Assembly (NCBI GenBank): GCA_900550055.1
Contig: URQU01000017.1
Span: forward strand, 1-37,261
From: an uncultured Coriobacteriaceae bacterium
Lineage (GTDB): Bacteria > Actinomycetota > Coriobacteriia > Coriobacteriales > Eggerthellaceae
Direction: 5' to 3'
DNA: 37,261 nucleotides
Shown here piece after piece: positions 1-8,473 of this stretch (positions are counted from its first letter, which is position 1; each line of letters begins with the position of its first letter). The notes beneath the pieces are model-generated. The model made no database searches. It saw only the letters and a list, made by a program, of their open reading frames with translations, and had not been told where the DNA came from. The translations under genes were made by a program, and so were the position numbers.

Positions 1-1
1 G

Positions 2-1156
2 GTCTCGGCGCCGGCATGCTTGCAACACGTGCGCGCGAAGCAGTGGGATGCCGCGCTGTGGATGTGCCCGGCGGGATGCGACGGCGCGCGCCGGCTGCGC
101 CGCCGTGGCGTGCGCGTGTGCGGCTCCGACGCCATCGAGGCCGACGGCTGCTGGTTCGACTGCCGCGATGGCGCCGCCTTGTTGGTGGCGGGCCCGCAGC
201 CCCCGAAGTCCGCATCGAAGCGCTTCGCCAGCGTGGCGGCGCGTGCGCGCGCCGCGGCGGCCAGCGACGAGGGCGTTGCGGTGGATGCGAAGCAGGCGGC
301 GGCCCGTGCCGAGGCCAACGATTGCGGCGGGCTTGTGTCGGGCGGCAGGTTGGGCCCGGTCGGCCAGGGCCCGTCGGCGGCCGTGCTCGCGCAGCCCCAG
401 GTCGCTGAAACGCTGGCTTTGCCTGCCCAGGTGCGGGGTGCGGAGTTGACGCGCATCGCCCCGAGCGCGCTGCCGTATGCGCCGAAGACCCTGATCATCC
501 CCGCATCGGTTCGCGAAGTCGGGGACGGTAACGCATGCCGGGGGACGAAGCGCCTGGTGCTTCCCGAGGGCCTTGAGCGCGTGGGCGCGCACAGCTTCTG
601 CTCGCGTACCCTCGAGGGGCCCGTTGCCCTGCCGAAGTCGCTTCGATCGGTGGGCGAGGGCAGCTTCGAGTTCTCTGTATGCCGGCTGGCGTGGTCGGGC
701 GTTGCGGTGCACGTGCCTGCCGACCAGCTGCTCAGCTGCTTCGTCCTTGACGCCGAGCCCGGGTCCGACCCGTTCGACCTTTCTCGCTACGACGAGGTGC
801 TCAGGTCGGGAAAGAACGTCCCGGACAGGCTTGGGGCGCTGCTGCATCGCCTTGAGCGGCCCGTGGGGTTGGATGCGCAGATGCAGGCCGTCTTCGCCGA
901 CGAGGTGCGCGCCGCGGGTCGCGAGGCGCTTGTGCGCATTGCCCGGGAGGGCAGCCTGGAGATGGTGCGCCAGCTGGCCGACCTGGGGCTTATGGAGGAC
1001 AAGCGCTTCGACGCCCAGATCGAGCTTTTGCGCCAGGGCAACCGCATGGATTGCGTGGCGTTCCTTATGGAGCGGCGGCATCGCAGCGGCGCGCAGGCCG
1101 ATGAGGCCGGCGGACAGGACGCGCCTGCAAGCTTGAGGAGCAAGTTCGCCCTTTAG
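2..1156 (+). CDS. Leucine-rich-repeat (BspA-like) protein, 5' end cut by window
   Basis: The reading frame is open from base 2, so the true start probably lies upstream of the window; a TTG at 20 is the first in-window candidate. The middle part carries about three BspA/LRR_5-type repeats of roughly 22 residues. Their units contain LIIPASVREVGDGN, LVLPEGLERVGAHSF and VALPKSLRSVGEGSF. The C-terminal third is alpha-helical and ankyrin-like (EALVRIAREGSLEMVRQL, then a similar helix pair). No signal peptide or membrane segment is visible in the part shown. BspA-type repeats often serve protein-protein interaction; the role here is unknown. The gene ends with TAG 174 bases before recN and does not appear to share its promoter. 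Confidence 0.7.
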   Translation, partial: VSAPACLQHVRAKQWDAALWMCPAGCDGARRLRRRGVRVCGSDAIEADGCWFDCRDGAALLVAGPQPPKSASKRFASVAARARAAAASDEGVAVDAKQAAARAEANDCGGLVSGGRLGPVGQGPSAAVLAQPQVAETLALPAQVRGAELTRIAPSALPYAPKTLIIPASVREVGDGNACRGTKRLVLPEGLERVGAHSFCSRTLEGPVALPKSLRSVGEGSFEFSVCRLAWSGVAVHVPADQLLSCFVLDAEPGSDPFDLSRYDEVLRSGKNVPDRLGALLHRLERPVGLDAQMQAVFADEVRAAGREALVRIAREGSLEMVRQLADLGLMEDKRFDAQIELLRQGNRMDCVAFLMERRHRSGAQADEAGGQDAPASLRSKFAL

Positions 1157-1260
1157 AGGGGACGGGTGTGCAAGGTTTTCGGGGTATGGGGAGGTTTCTT
1201 GCCGATTTATGTCGGATGCTCCGAAAAGCCCTCGCGTGCGCGCTCGTTGTGCGGCAACGC

Positions 1261-1291
1261 TGGTATACTGTGTTATATAGAACAGCCGTAC
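1261..1291 (+). promoter_or_regulatory. recN extended -10 promoter with near-LexA box
   Basis: An extended -10 element, TGGTATACT, lies at 1261-1269, about 60 bases before the recN start. No good -35 hexamer stands 17 bases upstream, which is typical of TGn-type promoters. At 1280-1291 the sequence GAACAGCCGTAC matches the Gram-positive LexA core GAAC-N4-GTTC at seven of eight defined positions. It would sit at the transcription start. recN is a classical SOS gene, so LexA control is plausible, but the mismatch leaves it unproven. Confidence 0.5.
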
Positions 1292-1330
1292 GTGTTACGG
1301 TCGCATGATCCGCACGCAGAAGGAACCGCG

Positions 1331-3007
1331 ATGATCGACGAGATGCAAGTTAAGAACCTGGCGCTGATAAAGCAGGCAGCCCTTGCCCCCGCGCAAGGTC
1401 TGACGGTGCTCACGGGCGAGACGGGCGCCGGCAAAACGGCGTTGCTGTCGGCGTTGAAGCTGCTCATGGGTTCCCGTGCCGATAAGGATTCCGTGCGCGA
1501 CGGCGAGGACGGCTTGGAGGTCAGCGGGCGCTTCTTCGGGCTTTCCCGCACATCCTTGGAGAGCGATGGGCAAAGCGACGAAGATGGCGAGTTGGTGGCG
1601 GTGCGCCGCGTGGGCGCCGATGGGCGCTCGCGCGTCACGCTGGACGGCCGCATGGCAAGCGTGCGGGAGCTGGCGGGTGCCGTGTCCCCTTCGATCGATC
1701 TATGCGGCCAGCATGACCAACAGCAGCTTTTGAAGCCGGCAGCGCATGTGGGCATGCTCGATGCATGGGCCGGGCAGGACGTGGCCGAGGCGTTTCGCGC
1801 TTATCAAGAGGCGTTTTCCCAGGCGTCGCGCGCCGCGGCGGAGCTTGCCCGGGTCCGTGATGCCGGGGCGGCTTCTTCGGCGAAGCTCGACGAGGCACGT
1901 TTCGTGTTGCAGCGCATCGATGCCGTGGCCCCGCGCGAGGGCGAATACGAGGAGCTCTCGGCCCGGCTTGCCCGTGCCGAGCATGCTGAAACGCTTGCGA
2001 TGTCGGCGTATCGCGCGCATCAGGCGCTCGGAGGCGATGAGGGCGCCATCGACCTGCTGGGCAGTGCGGTCGCGGCGTTGGACGAAGGTTCCCGCTACGA
2101 TCCCGAGCTCGGCAAGCTTGCGGAATCCCTGCGCGAGGCGGGCTATGTGCTGGAGGATGTTGCGCGCACGGCCCGGGATTATCGCGATGGGGTGGAGTTC
2201 GACTCCGAGGAGCTCGAGCGCGGACAGGAGCGCATGGCGGCATTGCAGGGGCTCATGCGCGTATACGGTCCTCGCATGGCCGATGTGCTCGCAGCGCGTG
2301 ATGAGGCGGCCGACCTTGTATCGTTGGTGGACGATGCCGAGGAACGCGAACGTGTCGCGCAGCGAGCGGTCGACGCTGCCGAGCAGGTCTTGGCAGCTGC
2401 GGCGCGGAGCCTTGACGATGCGCGCGGCGCGGCTGCGCCAAGGTTCTCCCAGGCGGTGTCGGCGCAGATGCAGCGATTGGAGATGGGCACGGCGCAACTT
2501 GTGTGCGAGCAGCGCGCGCTGCCGCGTGCCTCGTGGACCCGTTCGGGTGCGTCGGAGGTGGAATTCATGTTCCAGCCTGGCGCCGGCATGCAGGCCCGCC
2601 CGCTTGCCCGCATAGCCTCGGGCGGCGAGGTCAGCCGCGTCATGCTGGCTATAAAAGTGGTGCTCGGGCAGGCCGATAGCGTGGACACGCTGGTGTTCGA
2701 CGAGGTGGATGCCGGTGTGGGTGGCTCTGTGGCCGTGGCGTTGGCCGAGGTCCTGGCCGATCTGGCTCGCAGCCATCAGGTTATCGTGGTGACGCACCTG
2801 GCCCAGGTTGCCGTGCACGGCGATGTGCACTATGCGGTCACCAAAATAGCCGGCGACGATGGGATGCCCCAGACCTGCCTGCGACGACTGTCCGCTGATG
2901 AGCGGCCCGCCGAGATCGCCCGCATGCTCTCCGGCGACGCCACGGAGGCGTCCCTCGCCCATGCGCGGGAGATGCTCGGCGCTGTGAAGGGCGTGCAAGG
3001 GGAATAG
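1331..3007 (+). CDS. recN: DNA repair protein RecN
   Basis: SMC-like ATPase of double-strand-break repair, acting in the cytoplasm on the nucleoid. The 558-residue length is normal for RecN. The Walker A motif TGETGAGKT is at residues 31-39. The ABC signature (IASGGEVSRVMLAIK) and Walker B (VFDEVDAGVGG) lie near residues 430-470, and the QVIVVTHLAQVA switch region follows. The coiled-coil middle is rich in Ala, Glu and Arg. ATG at 1331 was chosen because AGAAGGA lies 7 bases upstream and the protein then begins MIDEMQVKNLALI, the usual RecN start. The promoter carries a near-LexA box, consistent with SOS induction. A strong terminator follows. Confidence 0.97.
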   Translation: MIDEMQVKNLALIKQAALAPAQGLTVLTGETGAGKTALLSALKLLMGSRADKDSVRDGEDGLEVSGRFFGLSRTSLESDGQSDEDGELVAVRRVGADGRSRVTLDGRMASVRELAGAVSPSIDLCGQHDQQQLLKPAAHVGMLDAWAGQDVAEAFRAYQEAFSQASRAAAELARVRDAGAASSAKLDEARFVLQRIDAVAPREGEYEELSARLARAEHAETLAMSAYRAHQALGGDEGAIDLLGSAVAALDEGSRYDPELGKLAESLREAGYVLEDVARTARDYRDGVEFDSEELERGQERMAALQGLMRVYGPRMADVLAARDEAADLVSLVDDAEERERVAQRAVDAAEQVLAAAARSLDDARGAAAPRFSQAVSAQMQRLEMGTAQLVCEQRALPRASWTRSGASEVEFMFQPGAGMQARPLARIASGGEVSRVMLAIKVVLGQADSVDTLVFDEVDAGVGGSVAVALAEVLADLARSHQVIVVTHLAQVAVHGDVHYAVTKIAGDDGMPQTCLRRLSADERPAEIARMLSGDATEASLAHAREMLGAVKGVQGE

Positions 3008-3090
3008 GGCGCCGCGCGTCCGCCCCGCAGGGTTTCGGCGTGTCCGACCGGGGTTTTCCCGGGCTGTCGCAAGGAATCTGCATAACTTGA

Positions 3091-3119
3091 AGGCCGTCGG
3101 CTGTGCCGGCGGCCTTTTT
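3091..3119 (+). terminator. Intrinsic terminator after recN
   Basis: An 11-bp stem (AGGCCGTCGGC / GCCGGCGGCCT, one G-T pair) with a 3-base loop is followed by TTTTT. It lies 84 bases after the recN stop. Confidence 0.9.
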
Positions 3120-3394
3120 GGCTTGCGGGAAGAAAATCGGGTTTGCGATGCGCAAGGTGGATTCGCACCCGGGCGCCGGCGCGTCTCGGGTTCGTAAAAC
3201 GGAAGGCGCGTCCGTTTTCGGCGCGAAAAGCGCGTTGGTTTTCGGGCGTCGGCGCAGGCCGGCGTCCATTTTTATGGGGCGACGCATGGATGGAAGGCTT
3301 GCGTGGCCGAATTCAAACCCGCAAAAAAGAGGTACCAGCCTGCGCCGAAGCCTCTAATTCAGACGCGCCTTTGTCCTATAAGCCCCTGGTTGCC
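3120..3394. other. Intergenic stretch without a recognisable gene
   Basis: No reading frame here has a convincing start, ribosome binding site or family resemblance. The only structured element is an 8-bp inverted repeat, AAAACGGA (3196-3203) and TCCGTTTT (3211-3218). It has A- and T-tracts on its two sides and could act as a weak bidirectional terminator. Confidence 0.5.
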
Positions 3395-3431
3395 CTGAAA
3401 AAAGAAAAGGTCAGACGAAAAACGTCTGACC
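3395..3431 (-). terminator. Intrinsic terminator of tRNA-Val
   Basis: A perfect 9-bp stem, GGTCAGACG / CGTCTGACC (3409-3417 and 3423-3431), with a 5-base loop. Read on the minus strand it is followed by TTTTCTTTTTTC, and it lies 11 bases after the tRNA 3' end. Confidence 0.9.
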
Positions 3432-3442
3432 TGCGGTTTCGA

Positions 3443-3517
3443 TGGTGGCCGGTACAGGATTTGAACCTGTGACCTTGTGCTTGTAAGGCACCTGCGCTCC
3501 CGCTGCGCCAACCGGCC
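3443..3517 (-). tRNA. tRNA-Val (anticodon UAC)
   Basis: The 75-base minus-strand cloverleaf has a perfect 7-bp acceptor stem (GGCCGGT / ACCGGCC), a D arm GCGC/GCGC, a TPsiC arm ACAGG-TTCAAAT-CCTGT, and an encoded CCA. The anticodon loop CTTACAA gives UAC, so it decodes GUN valine codons. Four of the five anticodon-stem pairs form; the outermost (G27-A43) is a mismatch. It is a single-gene unit with its own terminator. Confidence 0.95.
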
Positions 3518-4010
3518 GGATGATTTCCTCGAATGGGTGACGCTTATTGTCGCACAACAAACCCGCTTTCGCAAATACTGCACAACCCGCCGATGCCCCC
3601 CGGACTTGCCCGAGCTTGTCTGAGCTTGCCTTTCGGGCCGGCGGGTTTTGCATCGGGGCATTCCGCTGGGCCATACGGCTTGCGTTGCTTTGCGGGTACG
3701 CGAATGCGCGAGGGGCTGTCTGCCGCAACGCTATTTGCGGTGCGGGCAGTGAATATCGAGGGGCTGTCTGCAGCAAGGCGATTCGTAGTGAGGTGTTCCT
3801 GAATGTCGAGGGGCTATCTGCTACAAGGCTTTTCACGCTGCGGAATCGGCTATTACCGGGGCCGCCTGCTTCTGTAAGCGTTTGGGGGCGGGGGAGCGGG
3901 GTCCTCATGGCGTTGAATCGGACGGGTCTGCAAGGTTCTGGGGACAAGAGGCGGTGCTATCGGCAAGGGTTTCGCAAGATGGCGTTCCCATACTGGGTGA
4001 TGCGAAGCGA
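3518..4010. other. Non-coding stretch before the Tad locus
   Basis: Nearly 500 bases with no convincing gene; the frames open across it lack ribosome binding sites and family resemblance. It contains the tandem repeats listed separately (3703-3848). A possible -10 CATACT near 3989-3994 would give a leader of about 20 bases for cpaB, but no matching -35 is clear. The promoter of the Tad operon is therefore not located with confidence. Confidence 0.4.
3703..3848. repeat. Three imperfect 48-50 bp tandem repeats
   Basis: Units begin at about 3703, 3751 and 3801. Each shares the core CGAGGGGCTgTCTGC followed by nCAAnGC and a less conserved tail ending in a GTG-rich stretch. Periods are 48 and 50 bases, so the reading frame is not kept and coding is unlikely. 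The array lies between tRNA-Val and the first Tad gene, about 170 bases before that gene's start. Confidence 0.7.
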
Positions 4011-4021
4011 AGGAGGTGCGC

Positions 4022-4675
4022 ATGAGACGGAACAAGACCGCTGCGGCGGGCGCGATATGCGGCGTGCTGTGCGCGTTGTGCGTGCTCGCATATACCCAGT
4101 CGGTGCGCGGCGAGGCGGAGCGCGCACGGGCCGACGCCTTGGCCCGCTACGGCGGCGATCAGGTGGAGGTATGCGTGGCGAAACGCGACATAGCCGCAGG
4201 TGAAGCGGTTGATTCGGGAGCTGTGGAGATGCGCTTGTGGGTGGCTGACCTGTTGCCGCCCGAAGCGGTGCGGAAAGCGTCGGAGGTTGTGGGCGCGAGG
4301 GCGTCTTCCACGGTGCTTTCCGGAGAGGTCCTTTCCGCAAGAAGGTTCGGCGCGGCTTCGTCGGCCATAGACGTGCCCGATGGCAAGGTTGCGATCAGCG
4401 TGCCTGCCAAGGACGTGCAAGCGGTGGGCGGTGCGGTGTCGGCGGGCTCGTCGGTTGATGTATATGCCACGGGGAGCGCGGCAACGCAAGTGTTGGCTCG
4501 GGGCGTGAGCGTGTTGGCGACCAGCGTCGGGACGGACGATCGGCAGGCGTCGGAATCTGCGTCGAAGGTGACGTGGGTGACGCTTGCCGTCGATCCGAAC
4601 CAGGTCGAGGAGCTTGTATCGGCGGCTCAGAGAACCGAGCTGTATCTGACCTTGCCTGGTGCGGGTGCGCAGTGA
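4022..4675 (+). CDS. cpaB: CpaB/RcpC-type Flp pilus assembly protein (first copy)
   Basis: Tad pilus assembly protein of 217 residues. The N-terminus has one membrane anchor (residues about 8-25, GAICGVLCALCVLAYT) and then an extracytoplasmic SAF domain (VEVCVAKRDIAAGEAVDSG). The RcpC/CpaB region that follows includes VAISVPAKDVQAVGGAVSAG and a beta-rich end. ATG 4022 is preceded by AGGAGG 5 bases upstream; the earlier GTG at 4016 lies inside that site and is rejected. In Gram-negatives CpaB works with the secretin; here no secretin gene exists, so it likely forms part of a cell-envelope platform. It starts the operon, 32 bases before cpaE. A second CpaB is encoded at 17217. Confidence 0.88.
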   Translation: MRRNKTAAAGAICGVLCALCVLAYTQSVRGEAERARADALARYGGDQVEVCVAKRDIAAGEAVDSGAVEMRLWVADLLPPEAVRKASEVVGARASSTVLSGEVLSARRFGAASSAIDVPDGKVAISVPAKDVQAVGGAVSAGSSVDVYATGSAATQVLARGVSVLATSVGTDDRQASESASKVTWVTLAVDPNQVEELVSAAQRTELYLTLPGAGAQ

Positions 4676-4707
4676 GAGAGGCTTTGAGACAAGCGGAAGG
4701 AGAGAGG

Positions 4708-6234
4708 ATGTCCATGCCGTTGGTGGCGCTGTGCGCCGATGAGGAATGCTTCCGGCATCCGGAGCTGCTGGGCCTTGAGGGGGAGAACCTGCTGGCGCAG
4801 CAGTGGCTTATGCCGTTCACCTCCGCCGAGCAGGCGCGCGCGGCGCTGCGCGATGCGGCGAGTGTGCAGGAGGTGTGGGTCGTTTCCTGCGCTGATGTGG
4901 CGCCCATCAACCTTGCGGCCGCGCTGAAACGCGATCGGCCCGGCAGGCGCGTATGCATGCTGACGGCGCAGGAGTCGGGGTCGCTTCGATCAAGGACGAC
5001 CGCGGCGGGCGTGGATGCGTCGCTGACTAGGCAGGCTTTCGTCGAGCGTTACGCGCAGTGCAAGCAGGTGGCCATGCGGGCGATCGAGTTGCAGGCGGGG
5101 GTCGGCCCCGGGACCGTTTGCACACCGGCGGGGGAGGCGCTGCAGCAGCGGGCGACGTTCGGCCTCGCGTCTTCGACGGCTTCCCCGTATGGCGTGGCGA
5201 CGACGCATTCGGCCGGTTTTTCGCAAGCGCTTGAACGGGCGGGGACGGCCGCGGGGGCGATGGCATCGCCTGCGGAGATGGGGCAGGGCGAATCGTATGC
5301 GTCGGCAAACGCCCAGTCGGCCCTTGCCGCTTCATCGGTCGCGAAGGGCCTTTCTGCGACCGTTTCCCCCTATGGGGCCGCATCGGGGTTGGGGGTTTCT
5401 GGAAGCTCCTCGGCTTCGGCGGCGAATCCGCAGCGCCCGGCGGCGAAGGGCTTTTTGCTGCCGGTGGTGAGCGGCAGCGGGGGCGCGGGCAAAAGCGCGG
5501 TCGCCTTGTTGGCGGCACATGCTGCCCAGGGGCTGGGACTGCGCACGCTGCTGCTCGATTTCGACCTGCAGTTCGGCGATATGGCCCAGCTCATGGGCGT
5601 GAAAAAGCCCCTGCGCATCGACGAGGTGCTTGCCCGGCCTGAGCGTCTGGCCGAACTTTCCTGCGAAGGGAGGGCGCCGGTGCTGCTGGCGGCTCCGGAG
5701 CACGTGGACGCCGCCGAGGCGGTGGTTGCGCAGGCGCCGGCGCTTCTCGATGCCGTGCGCGAGCGTTTCGACGTGATCGTGGCGAACACGGGCGGCGCGT
5801 GGGCCGAGCAGCATGCGGTGTTGTTGGAGCGCAGCTCGAAGGTGCTGTTCTTGGTCGATCAACGCGCCACGTCGGTGTATGCGGCGCAGCGCGCGCTCGA
5901 CCTGTGCACCCGTTGCGGTATCGCCGTCAATCCTTTCCTGTTCACGCTGAACGGCTGCGGCAAGGGGGCGCCGTTGTCGTCGATGGACGTGTCGTGCGCG
6001 CTGAAGGGGGCTCATGTGCGCGAGCTGCCCGATGGCGGCGCCGATGTGGAGGACCTTTTGGCGGCGGGGCTGGTAGGGGACCTGATCGACTCGCGTAACG
6101 AGCTGGTCGAAGGCATCGAGGAGCTTATGGCGGAGATGCTGCCCGGCGTATCGGCTGCTGCGACGTCTTCCCGCGAGGGGCCGGGCATGCCCTTCCTGCG
6201 CGGAAAACGTTCGCGCAAACGCAAGAAGGCATGA
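4708..6234 (+). CDS. cpaE: CpaE/TadZ-type ATPase of the Tad pilus
   Basis: Localisation ATPase of 508 residues, cytoplasmic. Residues 1-125 resemble a degenerate receiver domain. A Ser/Ala/Gly-rich linker of about 110 residues follows, then a MinD/ParA-like ATPase domain from residue about 248. The P-loop reads SGSGGAGKS (255-263), so the signature lysine of the deviant Walker A motif (KGGxGKS/T) is replaced by Ser. The second motif LLLDFDLQFGD is at 281-291. The C-terminus is strongly basic (RGKRSRKRKKA). ATG 4708 has GGAGAGAGG just upstream. The gene overlaps tadA by 4 bases (ATGA). It is the only CpaE in the locus and may serve both engine sets. Confidence 0.9.
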   Translation: MSMPLVALCADEECFRHPELLGLEGENLLAQQWLMPFTSAEQARAALRDAASVQEVWVVSCADVAPINLAAALKRDRPGRRVCMLTAQESGSLRSRTTAAGVDASLTRQAFVERYAQCKQVAMRAIELQAGVGPGTVCTPAGEALQQRATFGLASSTASPYGVATTHSAGFSQALERAGTAAGAMASPAEMGQGESYASANAQSALAASSVAKGLSATVSPYGAASGLGVSGSSSASAANPQRPAAKGFLLPVVSGSGGAGKSAVALLAAHAAQGLGLRTLLLDFDLQFGDMAQLMGVKKPLRIDEVLARPERLAELSCEGRAPVLLAAPEHVDAAEAVVAQAPALLDAVRERFDVIVANTGGAWAEQHAVLLERSSKVLFLVDQRATSVYAAQRALDLCTRCGIAVNPFLFTLNGCGKGAPLSSMDVSCALKGAHVRELPDGGADVEDLLAAGLVGDLIDSRNELVEGIEELMAEMLPGVSAAATSSREGPGMPFLRGKRSRKRKKA

Positions 6235-7565
6235 TCGTGACGCTGGCAGAGCGTGCGCAGGCGTTGGGCGCAAGCGGCGGCGAAAGCCGTGCGCCTACGG
6301 CGACGCTTGCGCGCTTGAAAGAGGACGTGCGCCTATTCGTGTCGGTTGATGACATAGCGGCGTTGATGGCCTTCGAGCCGGCGCGGGCGCGAAGCGAGCT
6401 TTTGGGGGCGTGCCGTCAGGCGTTCGCGCTGCCGGTGTGGCAAGGGGCGGATGCCCTGCGCCGATCGAGATTGTCCGAGCAGCTGGTGGACGAGGTGTTC
6501 GGTTTCGGTCCTTTGCAGCCGTTGCTGGCAGATCCGACCATCACCGAGATCATGGTGAACGGCCCTGGCGACGTGTTCTTCGAGCGGCAGGGGCGCCTTG
6601 TACGCAGCGACCGGGCGTTTTCGAGCCAAGCTCAGCTTCGGGCGCTTATCGATCGCGTGCTCGGGCCGCTCGGCAGACGCGTGGACGAGTCGTCGCCTAT
6701 GGTGAACGCTCGCATGCCCGAAGGCCATCGCGTGCACGTGGTCATCCCCCCGCTTGCGCCCGACGGACCCATCGTCACGATCCGCAAGTTCACGCAGCGC
6801 GTGATAACGCTGCAGGAGATGGAGCGTTCCGGCTCGATCGACGGGCATTTGCGGCGCTTCCTGGAATGGGCGGTGCTCGCGCGCAAGAACGTGGTGGTGG
6901 CAGGCGGCACGGGCAGCGGCAAGACGACGTTGCTCAATGCGCTGTCATGCTGCATTCCCGCAGGCGAGCGCATCGTGACCATCGAGGATACGGCCGAGCT
7001 GCGCTTTCTCGAGCATCCCCACGTGGTGCGCTTAGAGGCGCGCCCGCGCAACGCCGAGGGGGCGGGAGAAGTGACCATCCGCGATTTGGTGATCAACGCG
7101 TTGCGCATGCGCCCCGACCGCATCGTGGTGGGCGAGTGTCGCGGAGCGGAGGCGGTGGACATGCTCACTGCCATGAACACGGGCCACGACGGGTCGCTCA
7201 CCACGCTGCATGCCAATTCCCCGCGCGATGTGCTTTCCCGCGTGGTGACCATGGTGCGCTACGGCGTCGATCTGCCCGTGGACGTCATCGAGGCGAACGC
7301 GGCGAGCGCGTTCGATGTGGTGGTGCAGACGTCGCGGGCGCTCAGCGGCAGGCGATGCGTGACCCATGTGTCGGAGCTTGTGTACGACCAAAGGGCGCGG
7401 GCCTGCAGCGTGAGGACGTTGTTCGAGCGGCGTTCCCCCGAAGAAGCGGGGTCGTGGCAGGCCCTGCCCGATTGGGTGGACTACCTGCCCGAAATCATCG
7501 GGCTTGATGGGGAGGAGGTATTGGAATGGAAGCATCTGGCGTGTTCGGGGCGGCGGCAGCCATAG
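6231..7565 (+). CDS. tadA: TadA/CpaF secretion ATPase (first copy)
   Basis: Hexameric type II/IV secretion ATPase powering Flp pilus assembly at the cytoplasmic membrane; 444 residues. All family motifs are present: Walker A GGTGSGKT (225-232), Asp box RIVTIEDTAEL (247-257), Walker B region RPDRIVVGECRGAEA (294-308), and His box with HDGSLTTLHAN (319-329). The N-terminal region (GFGPLQPLLADPTITEIMVNG) is typical of CpaF. The start overlaps the cpaE stop and the 3' end overlaps tadB by 40 bases, so expression is translationally coupled. A clear paralogue is encoded at 18064. Confidence 0.96.
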   Translation: MIVTLAERAQALGASGGESRAPTATLARLKEDVRLFVSVDDIAALMAFEPARARSELLGACRQAFALPVWQGADALRRSRLSEQLVDEVFGFGPLQPLLADPTITEIMVNGPGDVFFERQGRLVRSDRAFSSQAQLRALIDRVLGPLGRRVDESSPMVNARMPEGHRVHVVIPPLAPDGPIVTIRKFTQRVITLQEMERSGSIDGHLRRFLEWAVLARKNVVVAGGTGSGKTTLLNALSCCIPAGERIVTIEDTAELRFLEHPHVVRLEARPRNAEGAGEVTIRDLVINALRMRPDRIVVGECRGAEAVDMLTAMNTGHDGSLTTLHANSPRDVLSRVVTMVRYGVDLPVDVIEANAASAFDVVVQTSRALSGRRCVTHVSELVYDQRARACSVRTLFERRSPEEAGSWQALPDWVDYLPEIIGLDGEEVLEWKHLACSGRRQP

Positions 7566-8473
7566 CCGCGTTTTTCGGCGGCGAGCTTTGCGCCCGCGCG
7601 GTGTTGCGGCGTACCCGGCGCCGGAGGGCGGGCGAGGGCGGCATCGGGCGGCATCTTGCGCGCAACGGCGTGCGCTGCGCCGATGGCGTTGCGCGGCATC
7701 TGCTTTCCGTGCCCAGGGTTTCCGCTCTTGCGGGCGATGCGCAGGCGGCGTTGCAGGGCCGCGGGGTGGTTTGCACGCCGCGAAGCCTGTGCTCGCTTGC
7801 CGTCGCGGCGGCAGCGGCGCTGGCGGTTTGCGTGGGCCTGGTATCGGCATCGCCGTTTGCCGGCGCCGCAGTGGCGGTCTTGGCCTGCGCCGTTGCGGTG
7901 GCGCGCATCCACGGCTGGCGCGATCGTCAGGAAGAGGCCTTGCGAGAGGCGGTGCCGGATGCGCTTCACGCCATGGGGTCGTGCTTTCAGGCGGGCTTTT
8001 CCCTGCTGCAGACGTTTCAGCAGCTGGCGGGTGAGATAAAGGGGCCGTTAGGGAAGAGGTTCGCGGCCTGTGCGCATCTGCTCGAGACGGGCCATGGCTC
8101 GAGCGAGGCCCTAGGGGCGCTGCGCGCGGGCGGGACGAGATCGGAGCTTGCGTTCGTGGCGGTGGCGCTCGATGTGCAGCACCAAGCGGGCGGCAGCATG
8201 CGCCCGGTGCTCGAGGCGGCGCGCGAGACGGTCGAAGGAGAGCTGGCTTTGCGCCGTGCATTACGGGTGCAGACGGCCCAGGCGCGGCTGTCGGCGCGCG
8301 TGGTCACGGTGATGCCTTTCGCTTTGGTTACGGTGTTCTCGCTGGTGAGCAAAGGGTTTTTAGATCCGTTCCTGCAAAGCCCGCTGGGATTGGGCCTGCT
8401 GGGCTTGGCGTGTGCGATGGAGGTTGCGGGCGTGCTCGCCGTGCGCCGCATGTTGAACGTGGAGGTGTCGTGA
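7526..8473 (+). CDS. tadB: TadB-type membrane platform protein (first copy)
   Basis: Type II secretion F-domain protein of 315 residues and inner-membrane partner of TadA. Predicted hydrophobic segments lie near residues 90-112 and 114-130, and again near the C-terminus (270-310), with the cytoplasmic T2SSF helical bundle between (LREAVPDALHAMGSCFQAGFSL). GGGGAGGAGG stands 8 bases before ATG 7526. It starts inside tadA in another frame and its stop overlaps the next gene (TGATG). Confidence 0.88.
   Translation: MEASGVFGAAAAIAAFFGGELCARAVLRRTRRRRAGEGGIGRHLARNGVRCADGVARHLLSVPRVSALAGDAQAALQGRGVVCTPRSLCSLAVAAAAALAVCVGLVSASPFAGAAVAVLACAVAVARIHGWRDRQEEALREAVPDALHAMGSCFQAGFSLLQTFQQLAGEIKGPLGKRFAACAHLLETGHGSSEALGALRAGGTRSELAFVAVALDVQHQAGGSMRPVLEAARETVEGELALRRALRVQTAQARLSARVVTVMPFALVTVFSLVSKGFLDPFLQSPLGLGLLGLACAMEVAGVLAVRRMLNVEVS

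Noticed and set aside
1700..2998. Long minus-strand frame opposite recN
   Set aside because: Shadow of recN; the product is Arg/His-rich with no recognisable family.
3703..3848. Possible CRISPR array
   Set aside because: Only three imperfect units, no constant repeat with variable spacers, and no cas genes in the window.
3518..4021. Cyclic-di-GMP or other riboswitch before the Tad operon
   Set aside because: No known riboswitch core or suitable long-range pairing was recognised.
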